A stretch of 64,000 nucleotides of DNA from positions 620,001 through 684,000 of the forward strand of contig NZ_JAVALZ010000001.1 in NCBI RefSeq assembly GCF_030730865.1, in the 5' to 3' direction. This document shows positions 8,946-19,899 of this stretch, piece after piece (positions within the stretch are counted from its first letter, which is position 1; every line of letters starts with the position of its first letter). A program made the position numbers and the translations under genes. This DNA comes from Uliginosibacterium sp. 31-16 (lineage in GTDB: Bacteria > Pseudomonadota > Gammaproteobacteria > Burkholderiales > Rhodocyclaceae). The notes under the pieces are model-generated. The model was not told where the DNA came from and did not search any database. It was given only the letters and a program-made list of their open reading frames with translations.

Positions 8946-9668
8946 CTAGTAATCGCCCCACAGGGCCATCATAGCGGCAATCGCCGCCAGACCCGCTGTT
9001 TCAGTACGCAAAATACGTGGTCCGAGCCGGACGGGAATGCAGCCTGCAGCCTGCGCGACGGCCAGCTCCTTGTTGCTCCAGCCGCCCTCCGGCCCGACCA
9101 GCAGACTCACCGGCCCCGTCGGCCGCGGCATGGCCGACAAAGCCGCGCCTTGCTCCGGCGCCAGAATCCAGCGCTCTCCATTTGCCGGCAGCGCCAGCCA
9201 GGCGGCCAGCTTCTGCAACTCGCCAACCTCACTCAGCTGACTGCGGCCGCTCTGCTCCGCAGCGGATACCGCAACTTGTCGCCAGTGCTCGATGCGCTTG
9301 CCGATACGATCCCCGGCCAGTTTGAGCACGCAGCGCTCGGCCTCGACGGGCTGCACCGCTGCGGCTCCCAGCTCAACAGCCTTCTGCACGATCCAGTCCA
9401 TCTTGTCAGCCACAGCCAGGGCCTGCACCAGGGTGATCCGCAACGGCGCTTCGCGCTCCGTTGTCAATCGCTCACGCAGATGTACGCCGGGCTTGCCAGC
9501 GATCTCGATCAGTTCGCCCAGATACTCCGCGCCCGCACCATCAAATACCACCACCGCCTCGCCATAGCGCAGGCGCAGTACGCGCACGGCATGGTGCGCC
9601 ACCTCGACAGGCAAAGGCAGGTCCTGGGCCAGACTCAGCGGCAGGGGGCAATAGAAGCGAGAGGGCAT
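8946..9668 (-). CDS. rsmE: 16S rRNA (uracil1498-N3)-methyltransferase
   Basis: 240 residues, starting at ATG 9668 (MPSRFYCPLPL), the family's normal N-terminus; the open frame extends 15 codons further without support. The SPOUT knot motifs are visible: LLVGPEGGWSNKEL and the C-terminal LGPRILRTETAGLAA. RsmE methylates N3 of U1498 in the 30S decoding region. It lies directly upstream of argA, and its transcription diverges from the phosphatase/phosphoribulokinase genes at 9763. Confidence 0.95.
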   Translation of the reverse strand: MPSRFYCPLPLSLAQDLPLPVEVAHHAVRVLRLRYGEAVVVFDGAGAEYLGELIEIAGKPGVHLRERLTTEREAPLRITLVQALAVADKMDWIVQKAVELGAAAVQPVEAERCVLKLAGDRIGKRIEHWRQVAVSAAEQSGRSQLSEVGELQKLAAWLALPANGERWILAPEQGAALSAMPRPTGPVSLLVGPEGGWSNKELAVAQAAGCIPVRLGPRILRTETAGLAAIAAMMALWGDY

Positions 9669-9762
9669 GGTGCTATGATCAGGGCGCGCGACGGAGGCCA
9701 TTATATGGTGCACAGCCCTGTTGCCGACCCGGCTTTACGTCCTTCATCATCGAGTACCTGCC

Positions 9763-10560
9763 ATGCCCCTGCTTGCCCGCGCTCGCGCCCTGGAATCCGT
9801 CGTTCGCGACGTTGCCCGCGAAGCCATCATGCCGTACTTCCTGCGCGCCGTTCGGGAGTACAAGGCTGACGGCAGCTCGCTGACCGATGCCGACCAGGCC
9901 TCACAGCAAGCGCTCGTAGCTCGCCTGCCGGAAGTGCTGTCGGCCCCGGTGATCGGTGAGGAGATGACGCCCGAGCAGCAGATGGAGTGCTGGAACGCCG
10001 GTCAGGAAGGCGTGTGGTGCATCGACCCCATCGACGGCACGACCAATTTTTCCAATGGCGTGCCGCTGTTCGCCGTTTCCGTGGCGTTCCTTGTGGGCGG
10101 CGAAACCCAGTTCGGCGTGGTGTACAACCCCACGACCGACGAATCCTTCTACGCCGCACGCGGCGCCGGTGCCTGGCTCAACGGTCAGCGCCTGCCCCTG
10201 CGCTCATCCGCCACCCGTCTGGCCTATTCTGTCGCCGGCATCGACTTCAAACGCATCCCGAACAAGCTTGCGGCCAATCTGGTGATGACGCCGCCGTACT
10301 ACTCGCAGCGCAATTTCGGTTCTTCCGCGCTGGAGTGGTGCTTCGTCGCCGCCGGCCGGCTCGACGTGTATCTGCATGGCGGTCAGGCCTTGTGGGATTA
10401 CGCCGCCGGGCGCCTGATCCTGGAAGAGGCAGGCGGCGTGTATGGCGTACTGGATGGCGGCCCGCTGGAAGCGGCCCCGCTGCCCAAGCGCGCGGTGGTC
10501 ATCGCCTCCAACCCGGCACTGTACGGCGAGTGGCTGGGCTGGCTGCAGGCGCATCGCTGA
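9763..10560 (+). CDS. Inositol-monophosphatase-family phosphatase
   Basis: 265 residues from ATG 9763. The metal-binding motifs of the Li-sensitive FIG superfamily are all visible: IGEEM, DPIDGTTNF and the C-terminal WDYAAGRLILEEAGG. These enzymes remove phosphate from inositol-1-phosphate, fructose-1,6-bisphosphate, PAP or related small molecules, and the subfamily cannot be settled by eye. Its stop overlaps the phosphoribulokinase start (ATGA), so the two are translationally coupled. This makes a sugar-bisphosphatase role attractive but unproven. Confidence 0.88.
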   Translation: MPLLARARALESVVRDVAREAIMPYFLRAVREYKADGSSLTDADQASQQALVARLPEVLSAPVIGEEMTPEQQMECWNAGQEGVWCIDPIDGTTNFSNGVPLFAVSVAFLVGGETQFGVVYNPTTDESFYAARGAGAWLNGQRLPLRSSATRLAYSVAGIDFKRIPNKLAANLVMTPPYYSQRNFGSSALEWCFVAAGRLDVYLHGGQALWDYAAGRLILEEAGGVYGVLDGGPLEAAPLPKRAVVIASNPALYGEWLGWLQAHR

Positions 10561-11435
10561 TGAGCGCCCGTCACCCCATCATCGCCGTCACCGGCTCCTC
10601 GGGCGCCGGCACCTCGACCATTTCCCGAACCTTCGGCCACATCTTCCGCCGCGAAGGCATCCGTGCGGCCCGCGTCGAAGGCGACGCCTTTCACCGCTAC
10701 ACCCGTGCCGAGATGCGCCAGCTGATTGCCGAAGCCGAGCAGCACGGCCGGCGTGGCCCCAGCCACTTCGGCCCGGACGCCAACCTGTTCGCCGATCTTG
10801 AGGCCTTGTTTGCCGAATATGGCGCACAAGGCAGCGGTCGCACCCGCCACTACCTGCATGAAGACGACGAAGCCGCCCTGCATGGTCGCGAGCCCGGCAG
10901 CTTTTCGGACTGGCAGGCGCTGCCGGCCGATACGGAACTCCTGTTCTATGAAGGCCTGCATGGCGGCGTGGTGACCAACGAGGTGGATCTGGCCAGCCAT
11001 GTCGATCTGCTCATCGGCGTGGTGCCGACCATCAATCTGGAGTGGATCCAGAAAGTCATGCGCGACACCCAGGAACGCGGCTACTCGGTCGAATCGGTGC
11101 AGGACACGATCCTGCGGCGCATGGACGACTACGTGCACACCATCGTGCCGCAGTTTTCGCGCACCCATATCAATTTCCAGCGCGTACCCATCGTCGACAC
11201 CTCGAACCCTTTTGTCGCCAAGGACATCCCGCTGCCCAATGAAACGCTGGTCGTCATCAGCTTCCGCAACCCGGCCGGCGTGGACTTTCCCAGCCTGCTG
11301 GCGATGCTGCAAGGCTCCTGGATGACCCGGCCGAACACACTGGTTGTACCGGGCAGCGAACTGGAACTGTCGCTGCAGATCATCCTCATTCCACGCATCA
11401 AGGCACTGCTGGCGCGCCGCGCAGCCGTCGAATAA
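10560..11435 (+). CDS. prk: Phosphoribulokinase
   Basis: 291 residues, the length of proteobacterial PRK/PrkB. The P-loop is VTGSSGAGTST, followed by VEGDAFHRYTR (the conserved Asp-His-Arg region) and LFYEGLHGG (Walker B). It converts ribulose-5-phosphate and ATP to ribulose-1,5-bisphosphate, the RuBisCO substrate. The start overlaps the stop of the phosphatase gene by one base. Transketolase, GAPDH, PGK and aldolase follow on the same strand, as in cbb operons. No RuBisCO or CbbR is in the window, so a true Calvin cycle depends on genes elsewhere; heterotrophs such as E. coli also carry a prkB of unclear role. Confidence 0.92.
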   Translation: MSARHPIIAVTGSSGAGTSTISRTFGHIFRREGIRAARVEGDAFHRYTRAEMRQLIAEAEQHGRRGPSHFGPDANLFADLEALFAEYGAQGSGRTRHYLHEDDEAALHGREPGSFSDWQALPADTELLFYEGLHGGVVTNEVDLASHVDLLIGVVPTINLEWIQKVMRDTQERGYSVESVQDTILRRMDDYVHTIVPQFSRTHINFQRVPIVDTSNPFVAKDIPLPNETLVVISFRNPAGVDFPSLLAMLQGSWMTRPNTLVVPGSELELSLQIILIPRIKALLARRAAVE

Positions 11436-11461
11436 GCCTGCCTGAAGAGCCGCGCCCCGCC
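11436..11461. repeat. Intergenic repeat GCCTGCCTGAAGAGCCGCGCC
   Basis: This copy starts immediately after the prk stop. It shares GCCTGCCTGAAGAGCCGCG with the copy at 29790 and is related to those at 19056 and 47844. Confidence 0.7.
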
Positions 11462-11560
11462 TTGCTCTCCCGCTACCATTCCCGCACAACTAGGCTGCAT
11501 GCGGCTTTGCGACGCACCCTTGCACAGGCTTGTCGCATGCAATTCCCGAACTCGGGCAAC

Positions 11561-11593
11561 TGCCTCACCCGTCACCATCGCCCGGGTGAGGCA
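11561..11593. other. Perfect 11-bp inverted repeat (hairpin)
   Basis: TGCCTCACCCG at 11561-11571 pairs with CGGGTGAGGCA at 11583-11593 across an 11-base loop. No T-tract follows on either strand, so it is not a classic terminator. It could stabilise the prk mRNA end or act as a regulatory site before transketolase. Confidence 0.5.
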
Positions 11594-11783
11594 CGAAACC
11601 TCGCCAGGCCCGGTAAACCCTGAATCTTGCGCTTCATCAAGGGGCTGTCATCCGGCTATCTGTATGGTGCGATCCGGGCCAACTTCGCCCGGCCGCGGGT
11701 TCCCCGCTGGCACGGCAGTTCGCATTTGACAGATAATCGCGGGTTCCCGACTTCATCCCGTGGCTCGCCCCCCGACAGAAACA

Positions 11784-13790
11784 ATGAATACCAGCGCTCC
11801 TCGCATCGAATTCTCTCCCATCACCGGCGCCATCCGTGCCCTCGCCATGGATGCCGTCCAGCAAGCCAACTCCGGCCACCCCGGCATGCCCATGGGCATG
11901 GCCGAAATCGCCGAAGTGGTGTGGCGCAAGAACCTGAGCCACAACCCGGCCAACCCGGCTTGGGCCAACCGCGACCGCTTCGTGCTGTCCAACGGCCACG
12001 GCTCGATGCTGCACTACGCGCTGCTGCATCTGACCGGCTACGACCTGCCGATCGACGAGCTGAAGAAATTCCGCCAGCTCGGCTCGAAAACGCCGGGCCA
12101 TCCGGAAGTGCACTACACACCGGGTATCGAAACCACCACCGGCCCGCTGGGTCAGGGCATTGCCAATGCCGTGGGTTTCGCGCTGGCCGAGAAGATGCTC
12201 GCCGCCCAGTTCAACCGCCCGGGCCATGAAATCGTTGATCACCGCTCGTGGGTTTTCCTCGGTGACGGCTGCCTGATGGAAGGCATCAGCCACGAAGTTG
12301 CCTCGCTGGCCGGCCTGTGGAAGCTGGGCAAGCTGACCGCTTACTACGACGATAACGGCATCTCGATTGACGGCGAAGTTGCCGGCTGGTTCGCCGACGA
12401 TACGAAAAAACGCTTCGAAGCCTACGGCTGGCAAGTGATCGGCCCGATCAATGGCCATGACACCGCTGCGCTGGAAGCCGCCACGGCAGAAGCCCGCGCC
12501 GACAGCGAGCGCCCGGCCCTGATCATCTGCCGCACCACGATCGGCGCCGGTTCGCCGAACAAGGCTGGCACCGCCGACTCCCACGGTGCCCCGCTGGGCG
12601 CCGCTGAGATTGCAGAAGTTCGCAAAGCCATTGGCTGGGAACATGCTCCGTTTGAAATTCCGGCCGACATTTACGCCGCCTGGGATGCCAAGGTCGCTGG
12701 TGCAGCTCGCGAAGCTGCCTGGAACGACAAGTTTGCCGCCTACGCCAAGGCCTTCCCCGAGCTAGCAGCCGAGTTTACGCGCCGCCTCAAGGGCGAATTG
12801 CCCGCAGGTTTCGCCAAGGCCGCCGAAGATTTCGTCGCCAAGGTGCAGGCCAAGGCGGAGACCATCGCCACCCGCAAGGCTTCGCAGAACGCCATCGAAG
12901 CGCTGGCGCCGGCCCTGCCCGAGCTACTCGGCAGCTCCGCCGATCTGGCCGGCTCGAACCTGACCCACTGGTCCGGCTCGAAGGACTTCATGCCGGGCGT
13001 CGCCGACGCCAACTACATCAACTACGGCGTACGCGAGTTCGCCGAAGTGGCGATTGCCAACGGCATGGCCCTGCATGGCGGCTACATTCCCTACACCGCG
13101 ACCTTCCTGGTGTTCTCGGACTATTGCCGCAGCGCAATCCGCATGGCCGCGCTGATGCACATCCGTCAGGTGATGGTATTCACGCACGATTCCATCGGCG
13201 TGGGTGAAGACGGCCCGACCCACCAGCCGATCGAGCACACCGCCTCGCTGCGTCTGATTCCCAACCTGAATGTCTGGCGGCCTTGCGACACAACCGAAGC
13301 GGCGGTCGCCTGGGTTGACGGCATCGAACGCGCCGACGGCCCGACCGTGCTGGCCCTGACCCGTCAGAATTTGCCCTTCAGCGCCCGTTCGGCTCAGCAA
13401 ATTGCCGATATCCGCAAGGGTGGCTATATCCTGAGTGATGCCGAGGGCGCCAAAGCGGTGCTGATCGCCACCGGCTCGGAAGTCGGCGTGGCGCTGGCGG
13501 CACAGAAATTGCTCGCAGAGTCCGGTTTGCCGGTTCGTGTCGTGTCCATGCCTTGCACCCGCCTGTTTGACTTGCAGGATGCGGCCTACAAGGCCGGGGT
13601 GCTGGGCAAGGGCCTGCCGCGTGTCGCCATCGAGGCAGGCGTGTCGGATGGCTGGTACAAGTACGTGGGGCTGGAGGGTGCAGTCATCGGTCTGGACCGC
13701 TTCGGCGAGTCCGGCCCCGGCGGCACGCTGTTCAAGCATTTCGGCTTTACGCCCGAGCGGGTTGTCGAAGCCGTCACAAAGCTGGTTTAG
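11784..13790 (+). CDS. tkt: Transketolase
   Basis: 668 residues from ATG 11784 ([10 protein letters not shown]). Thiamine-diphosphate motifs are visible: [10 protein letters not shown] near the N-terminus, [13 protein letters not shown] (the GDG Mg-ThDP motif), and the Pyr-domain stretch [16 protein letters not shown]. The enzyme moves two-carbon units between ketoses and aldoses in the pentose phosphate and Calvin pathways. It heads a run of same-strand central-carbon genes (gap, pgk, pyk, fba). An eight-codon longer reading frame exists but lacks family support. Confidence 0.96.
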   Translation: MNTSAPRIEFSPITGAIRALAMDAVQQANSGHPGMPMGMAEIAEVVWRKNLSHNPANPAWANRDRFVLSNGHGSMLHYALLHLTGYDLPIDELKKFRQLGSKTPGHPEVHYTPGIETTTGPLGQGIANAVGFALAEKMLAAQFNRPGHEIVDHRSWVFLGDGCLMEGISHEVASLAGLWKLGKLTAYYDDNGISIDGEVAGWFADDTKKRFEAYGWQVIGPINGHDTAALEAATAEARADSERPALIICRTTIGAGSPNKAGTADSHGAPLGAAEIAEVRKAIGWEHAPFEIPADIYAAWDAKVAGAAREAAWNDKFAAYAKAFPELAAEFTRRLKGELPAGFAKAAEDFVAKVQAKAETIATRKASQNAIEALAPALPELLGSSADLAGSNLTHWSGSKDFMPGVADANYINYGVREFAEVAIANGMALHGGYIPYTATFLVFSDYCRSAIRMAALMHIRQVMVFTHDSIGVGEDGPTHQPIEHTASLRLIPNLNVWRPCDTTEAAVAWVDGIERADGPTVLALTRQNLPFSARSAQQIADIRKGGYILSDAEGAKAVLIATGSEVGVALAAQKLLAESGLPVRVVSMPCTRLFDLQDAAYKAGVLGKGLPRVAIEAGVSDGWYKYVGLEGAVIGLDRFGESGPGGTLFKHFGFTPERVVEAVTKLV

Positions 13791-13913
13791 ACTGCTTGTT
13801 TTCGCACGCCCGGTTCTCCCCCGGCCGGGCACCGCTTGCGCACAAAGCCATACCGAGCGCAGCGCGCGATGATGTTGGATTGTTCAATAACGTTTTTTGG
13901 TAATCAGGAGTAA

Positions 13914-14927
<1,014 letters not shown>

Positions 14928-14940
14928 GTGAAAGATCCGG

Positions 14941-14972
14941 GCCGCAGCGCAGCGCGTTGCGGCTCGTTTTTT
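14941..14972 (+). terminator. Hairpin with T-run after gap
   Basis: GCCGCA (14941-14946) pairs with TGCGGC (14958-14963) and is followed by TCGTTTTTT. It may be partial, since pgk starts only 35 bp further on and is otherwise co-directional. Confidence 0.65.
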
Positions 14973-15006
14973 CATTCCCCAGTTGCCGCCATTACAGGGC
15001 TCTTCC

Positions 15007-16191
15007 ATGCAATTCCGCAAACTCGCTGATCTCGATCTGGCCGGCAAGCGCGTATTCATTCGCGCCGACCTGAACGTGCCGCAGGATGATGTCGGGACAA
15101 TCACGGACGACACCCGCATCCGCGCGTCCCTGCCCTGCATCCGGATGGCTCTGGACAAGGGCGCTGCCGTGATGGTGACTTCGCATCTGGGCCGACCGAC
15201 CGAGGGCGAATCCCGCCCTGAGGACTCGCTGGCCCCGGTCGCGGCACGTCTCGCCGAACTGCTCGGCAAGCCCGTGCGTCTGGCGCAGGACTGGGTTGAA
15301 GGCCGTTTCAGGATATCGCCTGGCGATATCGTCGTGCTGGAAAACTGTCGCCTCAACAAGGGCGAAAAGAAAAACAGTACAGAGCTGGCCAGCAAGATGG
15401 CTGCCCTGTGCGATATCTACGTCAACGATGCTTTCGCCACGGCACACCGCGCTGAAGCCACCACCCATGCGCTGGCTCTCGCCGCGCCGGTAGCTTGCGC
15501 AGGGCCACTGCTGGCGGCTGAACTGGAAGCGCTGGGGCGTGCCCTCGTTGCTCCCGAAAAGCCACTGATCGCCATCGTTGGCGGATCAAAGGTGTCGACC
15601 AAGCTGAGCATTCTCGACAGTCTTGCCGACAAGGTTGACCAGCTCATCGTGGGTGGCGGCATCGCCAATACCTTCCTGCTGGCAGCGGGGTTCAATGTCG
15701 GGAAATCGCTGGTTGAAACAGATCTGCTGCCCGAAGCCCGCCGCATCATCGCCAAGATGAGCGCACGCGGAGCGTCGGTGCCGATTCCGACAGACGTTGT
15801 GGTGGCACGGGAGTTCTCGGCCCAGGCCGAAGCCATCGTGAAGCCCGCCTCTGCGGTGGCGGATGACGAGATGATCCTCGACATTGGCCCACAGACCTCG
15901 GCGCATCTGGCCGACATGCTCAAGGCGGCCCGCACCATCGTGTGGAACGGCCCGCTGGGCGTGTTTGAATTCGACGCCTTTGCCAAGGGCACCCAGATGG
16001 TCGCCGAAGCCATTGCCGCCTCTTCTGCCATGTCTCTGGCCGGCGGCGGCGACACCATTGCCGCGATTGCAAAATTCGGTATTGGTGAGCACATCAGTTA
16101 CATCTCCACCGCTGGTGGAGCCTTTCTCGAATTCCTCGAAGGCAAGCCTTTGCCTGCCGTCGAGGCACTGGCCCAACGTGCCAGCAACTAA
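15007..16191 (+). CDS. pgk: Phosphoglycerate kinase
   Basis: 394 residues from ATG 15007 ([20 protein letters not shown]). Diagnostic stretches are [19 protein letters not shown], the nucleotide-binding [10 protein letters not shown] and the C-terminal [12 protein letters not shown]. It interconverts 1,3-bisphosphoglycerate and 3-phosphoglycerate with ATP. The order gap-pgk-pyk-fba is a common betaproteobacterial arrangement. Confidence 0.97.
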   Translation: MQFRKLADLDLAGKRVFIRADLNVPQDDVGTITDDTRIRASLPCIRMALDKGAAVMVTSHLGRPTEGESRPEDSLAPVAARLAELLGKPVRLAQDWVEGRFRISPGDIVVLENCRLNKGEKKNSTELASKMAALCDIYVNDAFATAHRAEATTHALALAAPVACAGPLLAAELEALGRALVAPEKPLIAIVGGSKVSTKLSILDSLADKVDQLIVGGGIANTFLLAAGFNVGKSLVETDLLPEARRIIAKMSARGASVPIPTDVVVAREFSAQAEAIVKPASAVADDEMILDIGPQTSAHLADMLKAARTIVWNGPLGVFEFDAFAKGTQMVAEAIAASSAMSLAGGGDTIAAIAKFGIGEHISYISTAGGAFLEFLEGKPLPAVEALAQRASN

Positions 16192-16335
16192 GACCGGATC
16201 CGTTTTTCTCTCATGACCAAATCTGCTGCACCGGCCACCAAGGCCCCCAAGAAAACCTCCCCGACTGTTCGCAGCACCAAGGCTGCTGCCATCGAATCCT
16301 CCTCCATGCCCAATACATCCTATAAAGGAATCAGC

Positions 16336-17763
16336 ATGCAACGTCACACCAAGATTGTCGCCACCCTCGGCCCGTCCTCCAATGATGCAGAAGTTCTGGA
16401 GCGCATGATCCGCGCCGGCGTCGATGTCGTACGCCTGAACTTCTCCCACGGCAAGGCTGAAGACCATGCCAACCGCGCCAACCTGGTGCGCGAAGCTGCC
16501 AAGCGCGTTGGCAAGCCGGTCGCCATCCTCGCCGACCTGCAAGGCCCGAAGATCCGCGTCGGCAAGTTTGCCAACGGCAAGACCTTCCTCGAAAAAGGTC
16601 AGGGCTTCATTCTCGACGCCGAATGCGAGATGGGTAACGACGAACGCGTCGGCCTGGACTACAAGGAACTGCCGAATGACGTGAAGCCGGGCACCATCCT
16701 GCTGCTGAACGACGGCGCCATCGTGCTGGACGTCGAAAAGGTCGTTGGCGCAGAAATCCACACCCGCGTGCGTCACGGCGGCGAACTGTCCAACAACAAG
16801 GGCATCAACCAGAAGGGTGGCGGCCTGACCGCTCCGGCCCTGACCGCCAAGGACATGGAAGACCTGAAGACCGCAGCCTCGATCGGTATCGAGTACATCG
16901 CCGTCTCCTTCCCGAAGAACGCAGCCGACATGTACATGGCCCGCACTCTGCTGCGCGCCGCAGGCTCCAATGCCCTGACCATCGCCAAGATCGAACGTAC
17001 CGAAGCTGTCGAACCGCAGACCCTGCGCGAAATCCTCGAAGCCTCTGACGGCCTGATGGTTGCCCGTGGTGACCTGGCGGTTGAAGTGGGCGAAGCCGCT
17101 GTGCCGGCCCTGCAGAAGAAGATGATCAAGCTGGCCCGCGAGATGAACAAGCTGGCCATCACCGCGACCCAGATGATGGAGTCGATGATCTCCAGCCCGG
17201 TACCGACCCGTGCCGAAGTATCCGACGTGGCCAACGCCGTGCTGGATGGCACCGATGCCGTCATGCTGTCGGCTGAAACCGCAGCCGGCAAGTACCCGGT
17301 GGAAGTGGTCGAAACCATGGCCCGCGTCTGCGAAGAAGCCGAAAAGTCCTACGTTGTGACGCTGGATCAGGACTTCCTGAACCGCACTTTCACGCGCATC
17401 GACCAGTCCATCGCCATGGCAGCGCTGTTCTCGGCGCACCACCTTGGCGCCAAGGCCATCGTGGCACTGACCGAGTCCGGCTCGACCGCCCTGTGGATGA
17501 GCCGTCTGCACTCGCCGACCCCGATCTACGCGCTCACCTCGCAGCCGGAAACCATCGGCAAGACGGCGCTGTACCGTGGCGTGTTCCCGATCGCCATGCC
17601 CCGCATCACCGACAGCAGCGAACACCTGCTGCACGAAGCCGAGCTGGCGCTGATCAAGCACAAGCTGGTGCAGCCGGGCGACGTCGTGGTGGTCACTGTG
17701 GGCGAACCGCTCGGCCAGTCCGGCGGCACCAACAGCCTGAAGATCGTCAAGATCGGCGGCTGA
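16336..17763 (+). CDS. pyk: Pyruvate kinase
   Basis: 475 residues from ATG 16336 (MQRHTKIVATLGPSS), which has AAAGGA placed about 7 bases upstream. An in-frame ATG at 16213 would add 41 low-complexity residues and is less likely. Motifs visible are RLNFSHGKAEDH, DLQGPKIRVG, AKIERTEAVE (the catalytic Lys and metal Glu) and ARGDLAVEVG. It makes pyruvate and ATP from PEP. It sits between pgk and the aldolase gene, followed by a strong terminator. Confidence 0.96.
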   Translation: MQRHTKIVATLGPSSNDAEVLERMIRAGVDVVRLNFSHGKAEDHANRANLVREAAKRVGKPVAILADLQGPKIRVGKFANGKTFLEKGQGFILDAECEMGNDERVGLDYKELPNDVKPGTILLLNDGAIVLDVEKVVGAEIHTRVRHGGELSNNKGINQKGGGLTAPALTAKDMEDLKTAASIGIEYIAVSFPKNAADMYMARTLLRAAGSNALTIAKIERTEAVEPQTLREILEASDGLMVARGDLAVEVGEAAVPALQKKMIKLAREMNKLAITATQMMESMISSPVPTRAEVSDVANAVLDGTDAVMLSAETAAGKYPVEVVETMARVCEEAEKSYVVTLDQDFLNRTFTRIDQSIAMAALFSAHHLGAKAIVALTESGSTALWMSRLHSPTPIYALTSQPETIGKTALYRGVFPIAMPRITDSSEHLLHEAELALIKHKLVQPGDVVVVTVGEPLGQSGGTNSLKIVKIGG

Positions 17764-17824
17764 GCGCCTGACTGCAGCGCGACGATTCCGGCGCCTGCCG
17801 CCAATCGTCGCCATACAGCCTGAG

Positions 17825-17859
17825 AACGGCCTGTCGCACCTGCGACAGGCCGTTTTTCT
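17825..17859 (+). terminator. Rho-independent terminator after pyk
   Basis: AACGGCCTGTCGC (17825-17837), loop ACCT, GCGACAGGCCGTT (17842-17854), then a T-run. Perfect 13-bp stem. Confidence 0.92.
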
Positions 17860-17981
17860 TGCGCCTTGTGACACTTGTGCACATGCAGCAGCCCACTGCA
17901 CAGGGTAGAATCGCGCCCGGAATGACGAAACCGCAACGCGGCTGCGTCGAAAATCACCCCAATTTCCGAAGGAATCCCATC

Positions 17982-19046
17982 ATGGCTCTCGTTTCCATGC
18001 GCCAGCTCCTCGACCACGCCGCCGAGTTCAGCTACGGTCTGCCCGCGTTCAATGTCAATAACCTTGAGCAGGTCCAGGCCATCATGGAAGCCGCCAACGA
18101 GCTGGACAGCCCGGTGATCATGCAGGCCTCGGCCGGCGCCCGCAAATACGCCGGAGAAGCCTTCCTGCGCCACCTGATCGACGCTGCCGTGGAAGCCTAC
18201 CCGCACATCCCGGTGGTAATGCACCAGGATCACGGCCAGAGCCCGGCGGTGTGCATGGCAGCGATCCGCTCCGGCTTCAGCTCGGTGATGATGGATGGCT
18301 CGCTGATGGAAGACGGCAAGACCCCCTCCAGCTACGACTACAACGTGGCGGTGAGCCGCGAAGTGGTGAAGTTCTCGCACGCCATCGGCGTGACCGTTGA
18401 AGCCGAACTGGGCTGTCTCGGTTCGCTCGAATCCGGCATGGCCGGCGAGGAAGATGGCCATGGCGCCGAAGGCAAACTCGATCACAGCTCGCTGTTGACC
18501 GACCCGGAACAGGCTGCCGACTTCGTCAAGCAGACCCAGTGCGACGCGCTGGCGATCGCCATCGGCACCAGCCATGGCGCTTACAAGTTCACCCGCAAGC
18601 CCACTGGCGACATCCTGGCGATTTCGCGCATCAAGGAAATCCACGCCCGCCTGCCCAACACCCACCTGGTGATGCATGGCTCATCTTCGGTGCCGCAGGA
18701 GCTGCTGGCGATCATCCGCGAATTTGGCGGTGACATGAAGGAAACCTACGGCGTGCCGGTCGAAGAAATCGTCGAAGGCATCAAGTACGGCGTGCGCAAG
18801 GTCAATATCGACACCGACATCCGCTTGGCGATGACCGCGGCGGTGCGCAAGTTCATGTTCGAGAATCCTTCCAAGTTCGACCCGCGCGACTTCCTCAAGC
18901 CCGCCCGCGCCGCCGCCCAGGCCATCGTCAAGGCCCGCATGGAAGCCTTCGGTTGCGCCGGTCAGGCCAGCAAGATCAAGGCCCTGTCGCTGGACAAGAT
19001 CGCCGCCAAGTACAAAACCGGTGAATTCGCACAACAGGTGAAGTAA
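17982..19046 (+). CDS. fba: Fructose-bisphosphate aldolase, class II (Calvin-cycle subtype)
   Basis: 354 residues from ATG 17982, preceded by GAAGGAA. Zinc ligands and active-site stretches are [33 protein letters not shown] and [14 protein letters not shown], and the C-terminus [17 protein letters not shown] matches the CbbA-type class II enzymes. It cleaves fructose-1,6-bisphosphate and can also condense sedoheptulose-bisphosphate. It has its own transcription unit between two terminators, so it is probably expressed separately from pyk. Confidence 0.95.
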   Translation: MALVSMRQLLDHAAEFSYGLPAFNVNNLEQVQAIMEAANELDSPVIMQASAGARKYAGEAFLRHLIDAAVEAYPHIPVVMHQDHGQSPAVCMAAIRSGFSSVMMDGSLMEDGKTPSSYDYNVAVSREVVKFSHAIGVTVEAELGCLGSLESGMAGEEDGHGAEGKLDHSSLLTDPEQAADFVKQTQCDALAIAIGTSHGAYKFTRKPTGDILAISRIKEIHARLPNTHLVMHGSSSVPQELLAIIREFGGDMKETYGVPVEEIVEGIKYGVRKVNIDTDIRLAMTAAVRKFMFENPSKFDPRDFLKPARAAAQAIVKARMEAFGCAGQASKIKALSLDKIAAKYKTGEFAQQVK

Positions 19047-19055
19047 ACCCGACAC

Positions 19056-19080
19056 GGCTGAAGAGCCGCGTGTGGCAAAG
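19056..19080. repeat. Intergenic repeat GGCTGAAGAGCCGCG
   Basis: A copy of the GAAGAGCCGCG family, followed by TGTGGCAAAG; the copy at 47844 has the similar CGTCTGGCAAG. It lies between the fba stop and its terminator. Confidence 0.6.
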
Positions 19081-19085
19081 GTTTC

Positions 19086-19111
19086 AAGGCCTCCCCCTCG
19101 GGAGGCCTTTT
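19086..19111 (+). terminator. Rho-independent terminator after fba
   Basis: AAGGCCTCC (19086-19094) pairs with GGAGGCCTT (19101-19109) and is followed by TT. Compact 9-bp G+C-rich stem. Confidence 0.85.
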
Positions 19112-19130
19112 CGCATGGGGCTCTGCAACA

Positions 19131-19175
19131 TACCTGCCTGAAGAAGGCCGCCACTTGCCCGTGTGCGGGCATGCC
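19131..19175. repeat. Intergenic repeat CCTGCCTGAAGAAGGCCGCC
   Basis: A diverged family member with CCTGCCTGAAGAA, ending in GGGCATGCCCC, just before the quinone reductase gene. Confidence 0.5.
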
Positions 19176-19220
19176 CCTTGCAAGAATCGGAGATCATCTT
19201 TTCGCAAACAGCCCTCCGCC

Positions 19221-19811
19221 ATGAGCATTCTCATCCTCCTCGCCCACCCCAAACCGGGCAGCTTCAATCACGCCATTGCGTGCGCGATTCGCGACAGCCT
19301 GCAGGCCGCAGGCAAGGACGTCATCCTGCACGACCTGCAGGCCGAGGGCTTCGATCCGGTCTATACGGCCGAGGAAATGCCACGCGACGCCAGCGTCCCC
19401 GCCGCGATCACACAAGCCACTCACGAGGTCATTGAAGCGGAGGGCCTCATCTTCATCCACCCGAACTGGTGGAGCGGGCCGCCCGCCATCCTCAAGGGCT
19501 GGCTGGATCGCGTGTTGCGGCCCGGCGTGTGCTACCGCTTCCAGACCGGCGCCGACGGCAAGGGCTACGTACACGGCCTGATCACCGCCCAGGCCGGACT
19601 CGTCATCACCACCGCCAACACCCCGGACGAAGTGGATCGCGCGGTATACGGCGATCCGCTCGAAAACTTCTGGCAGAAATGCGTCTTCGGCTTCTTCGGT
19701 ATCACCCGCTTCAAACGACTGAGTTTCAGCCCGGTGATCGTCAGTTCGCCGGAGCAACGCTCCGACTGGCTGCTGCAGGCGCAGGCCACGGCCCGGGAAA
19801 TGTTTCTGTAG
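19221..19811 (+). CDS. NAD(P)H-dependent quinone reductase, flavodoxin-like (NQO1/KefF type)
   Basis: 196 residues from ATG 19221 (MSILILLAHPKPGSFNHAIA). The flavodoxin-like fold is shown by LLAHPKPGSFNHA (FMN/FAD phosphate loop) and HPNWWSGPPAILKGWLDRVLRPG (isoalloxazine-binding, typical of NQO1, MdaB and KefF relatives). It probably catalyses two-electron reduction of quinones. The ribosome-binding site is weak. It is a single gene between the aldolase terminator and bdhA. Confidence 0.85.
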   Translation: MSILILLAHPKPGSFNHAIACAIRDSLQAAGKDVILHDLQAEGFDPVYTAEEMPRDASVPAAITQATHEVIEAEGLIFIHPNWWSGPPAILKGWLDRVLRPGVCYRFQTGADGKGYVHGLITAQAGLVITTANTPDEVDRAVYGDPLENFWQKCVFGFFGITRFKRLSFSPVIVSSPEQRSDWLLQAQATAREMFL

Positions 19812-19899
19812 CCAGATCTGCTCCTTGGGGAAAGTCGGCTCGCGCATCCCGGCCCCGGTGCTAAGCTCGGCCTCACCGATCTGACAAAGGGAGTTCGTC

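Larger units (their letters stand above)
11436..11783. other. Non-coding gap between prk and transketolase
   Basis: 348 bp with no gene I can support. It contains a dispersed repeat copy (11436-11461), a small CCCGA/CGGG hairpin near 11545, a perfect 11-bp hairpin (11561-11593) and TTGACAGATAAT at 11726-11737, which could be part of a transketolase promoter, though no well-spaced partner box is evident. Confidence 0.4.

Noticed and set aside
10398-11489. 363-codon minus-strand open frame
   Set aside because: Antisense to phosphoribulokinase.
13808-13830. Terminator after transketolase
   Set aside because: GCCCGG/CCGGGC can pair, but no T-run follows on the plus strand, so it was not listed.
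15586-17901. 771-codon minus-strand open frame under pgk/pyk
   Set aside because: Lies entirely opposite two clear glycolytic genes; His/Gly/Val-rich composition typical of antisense frames in G+C-rich DNA.
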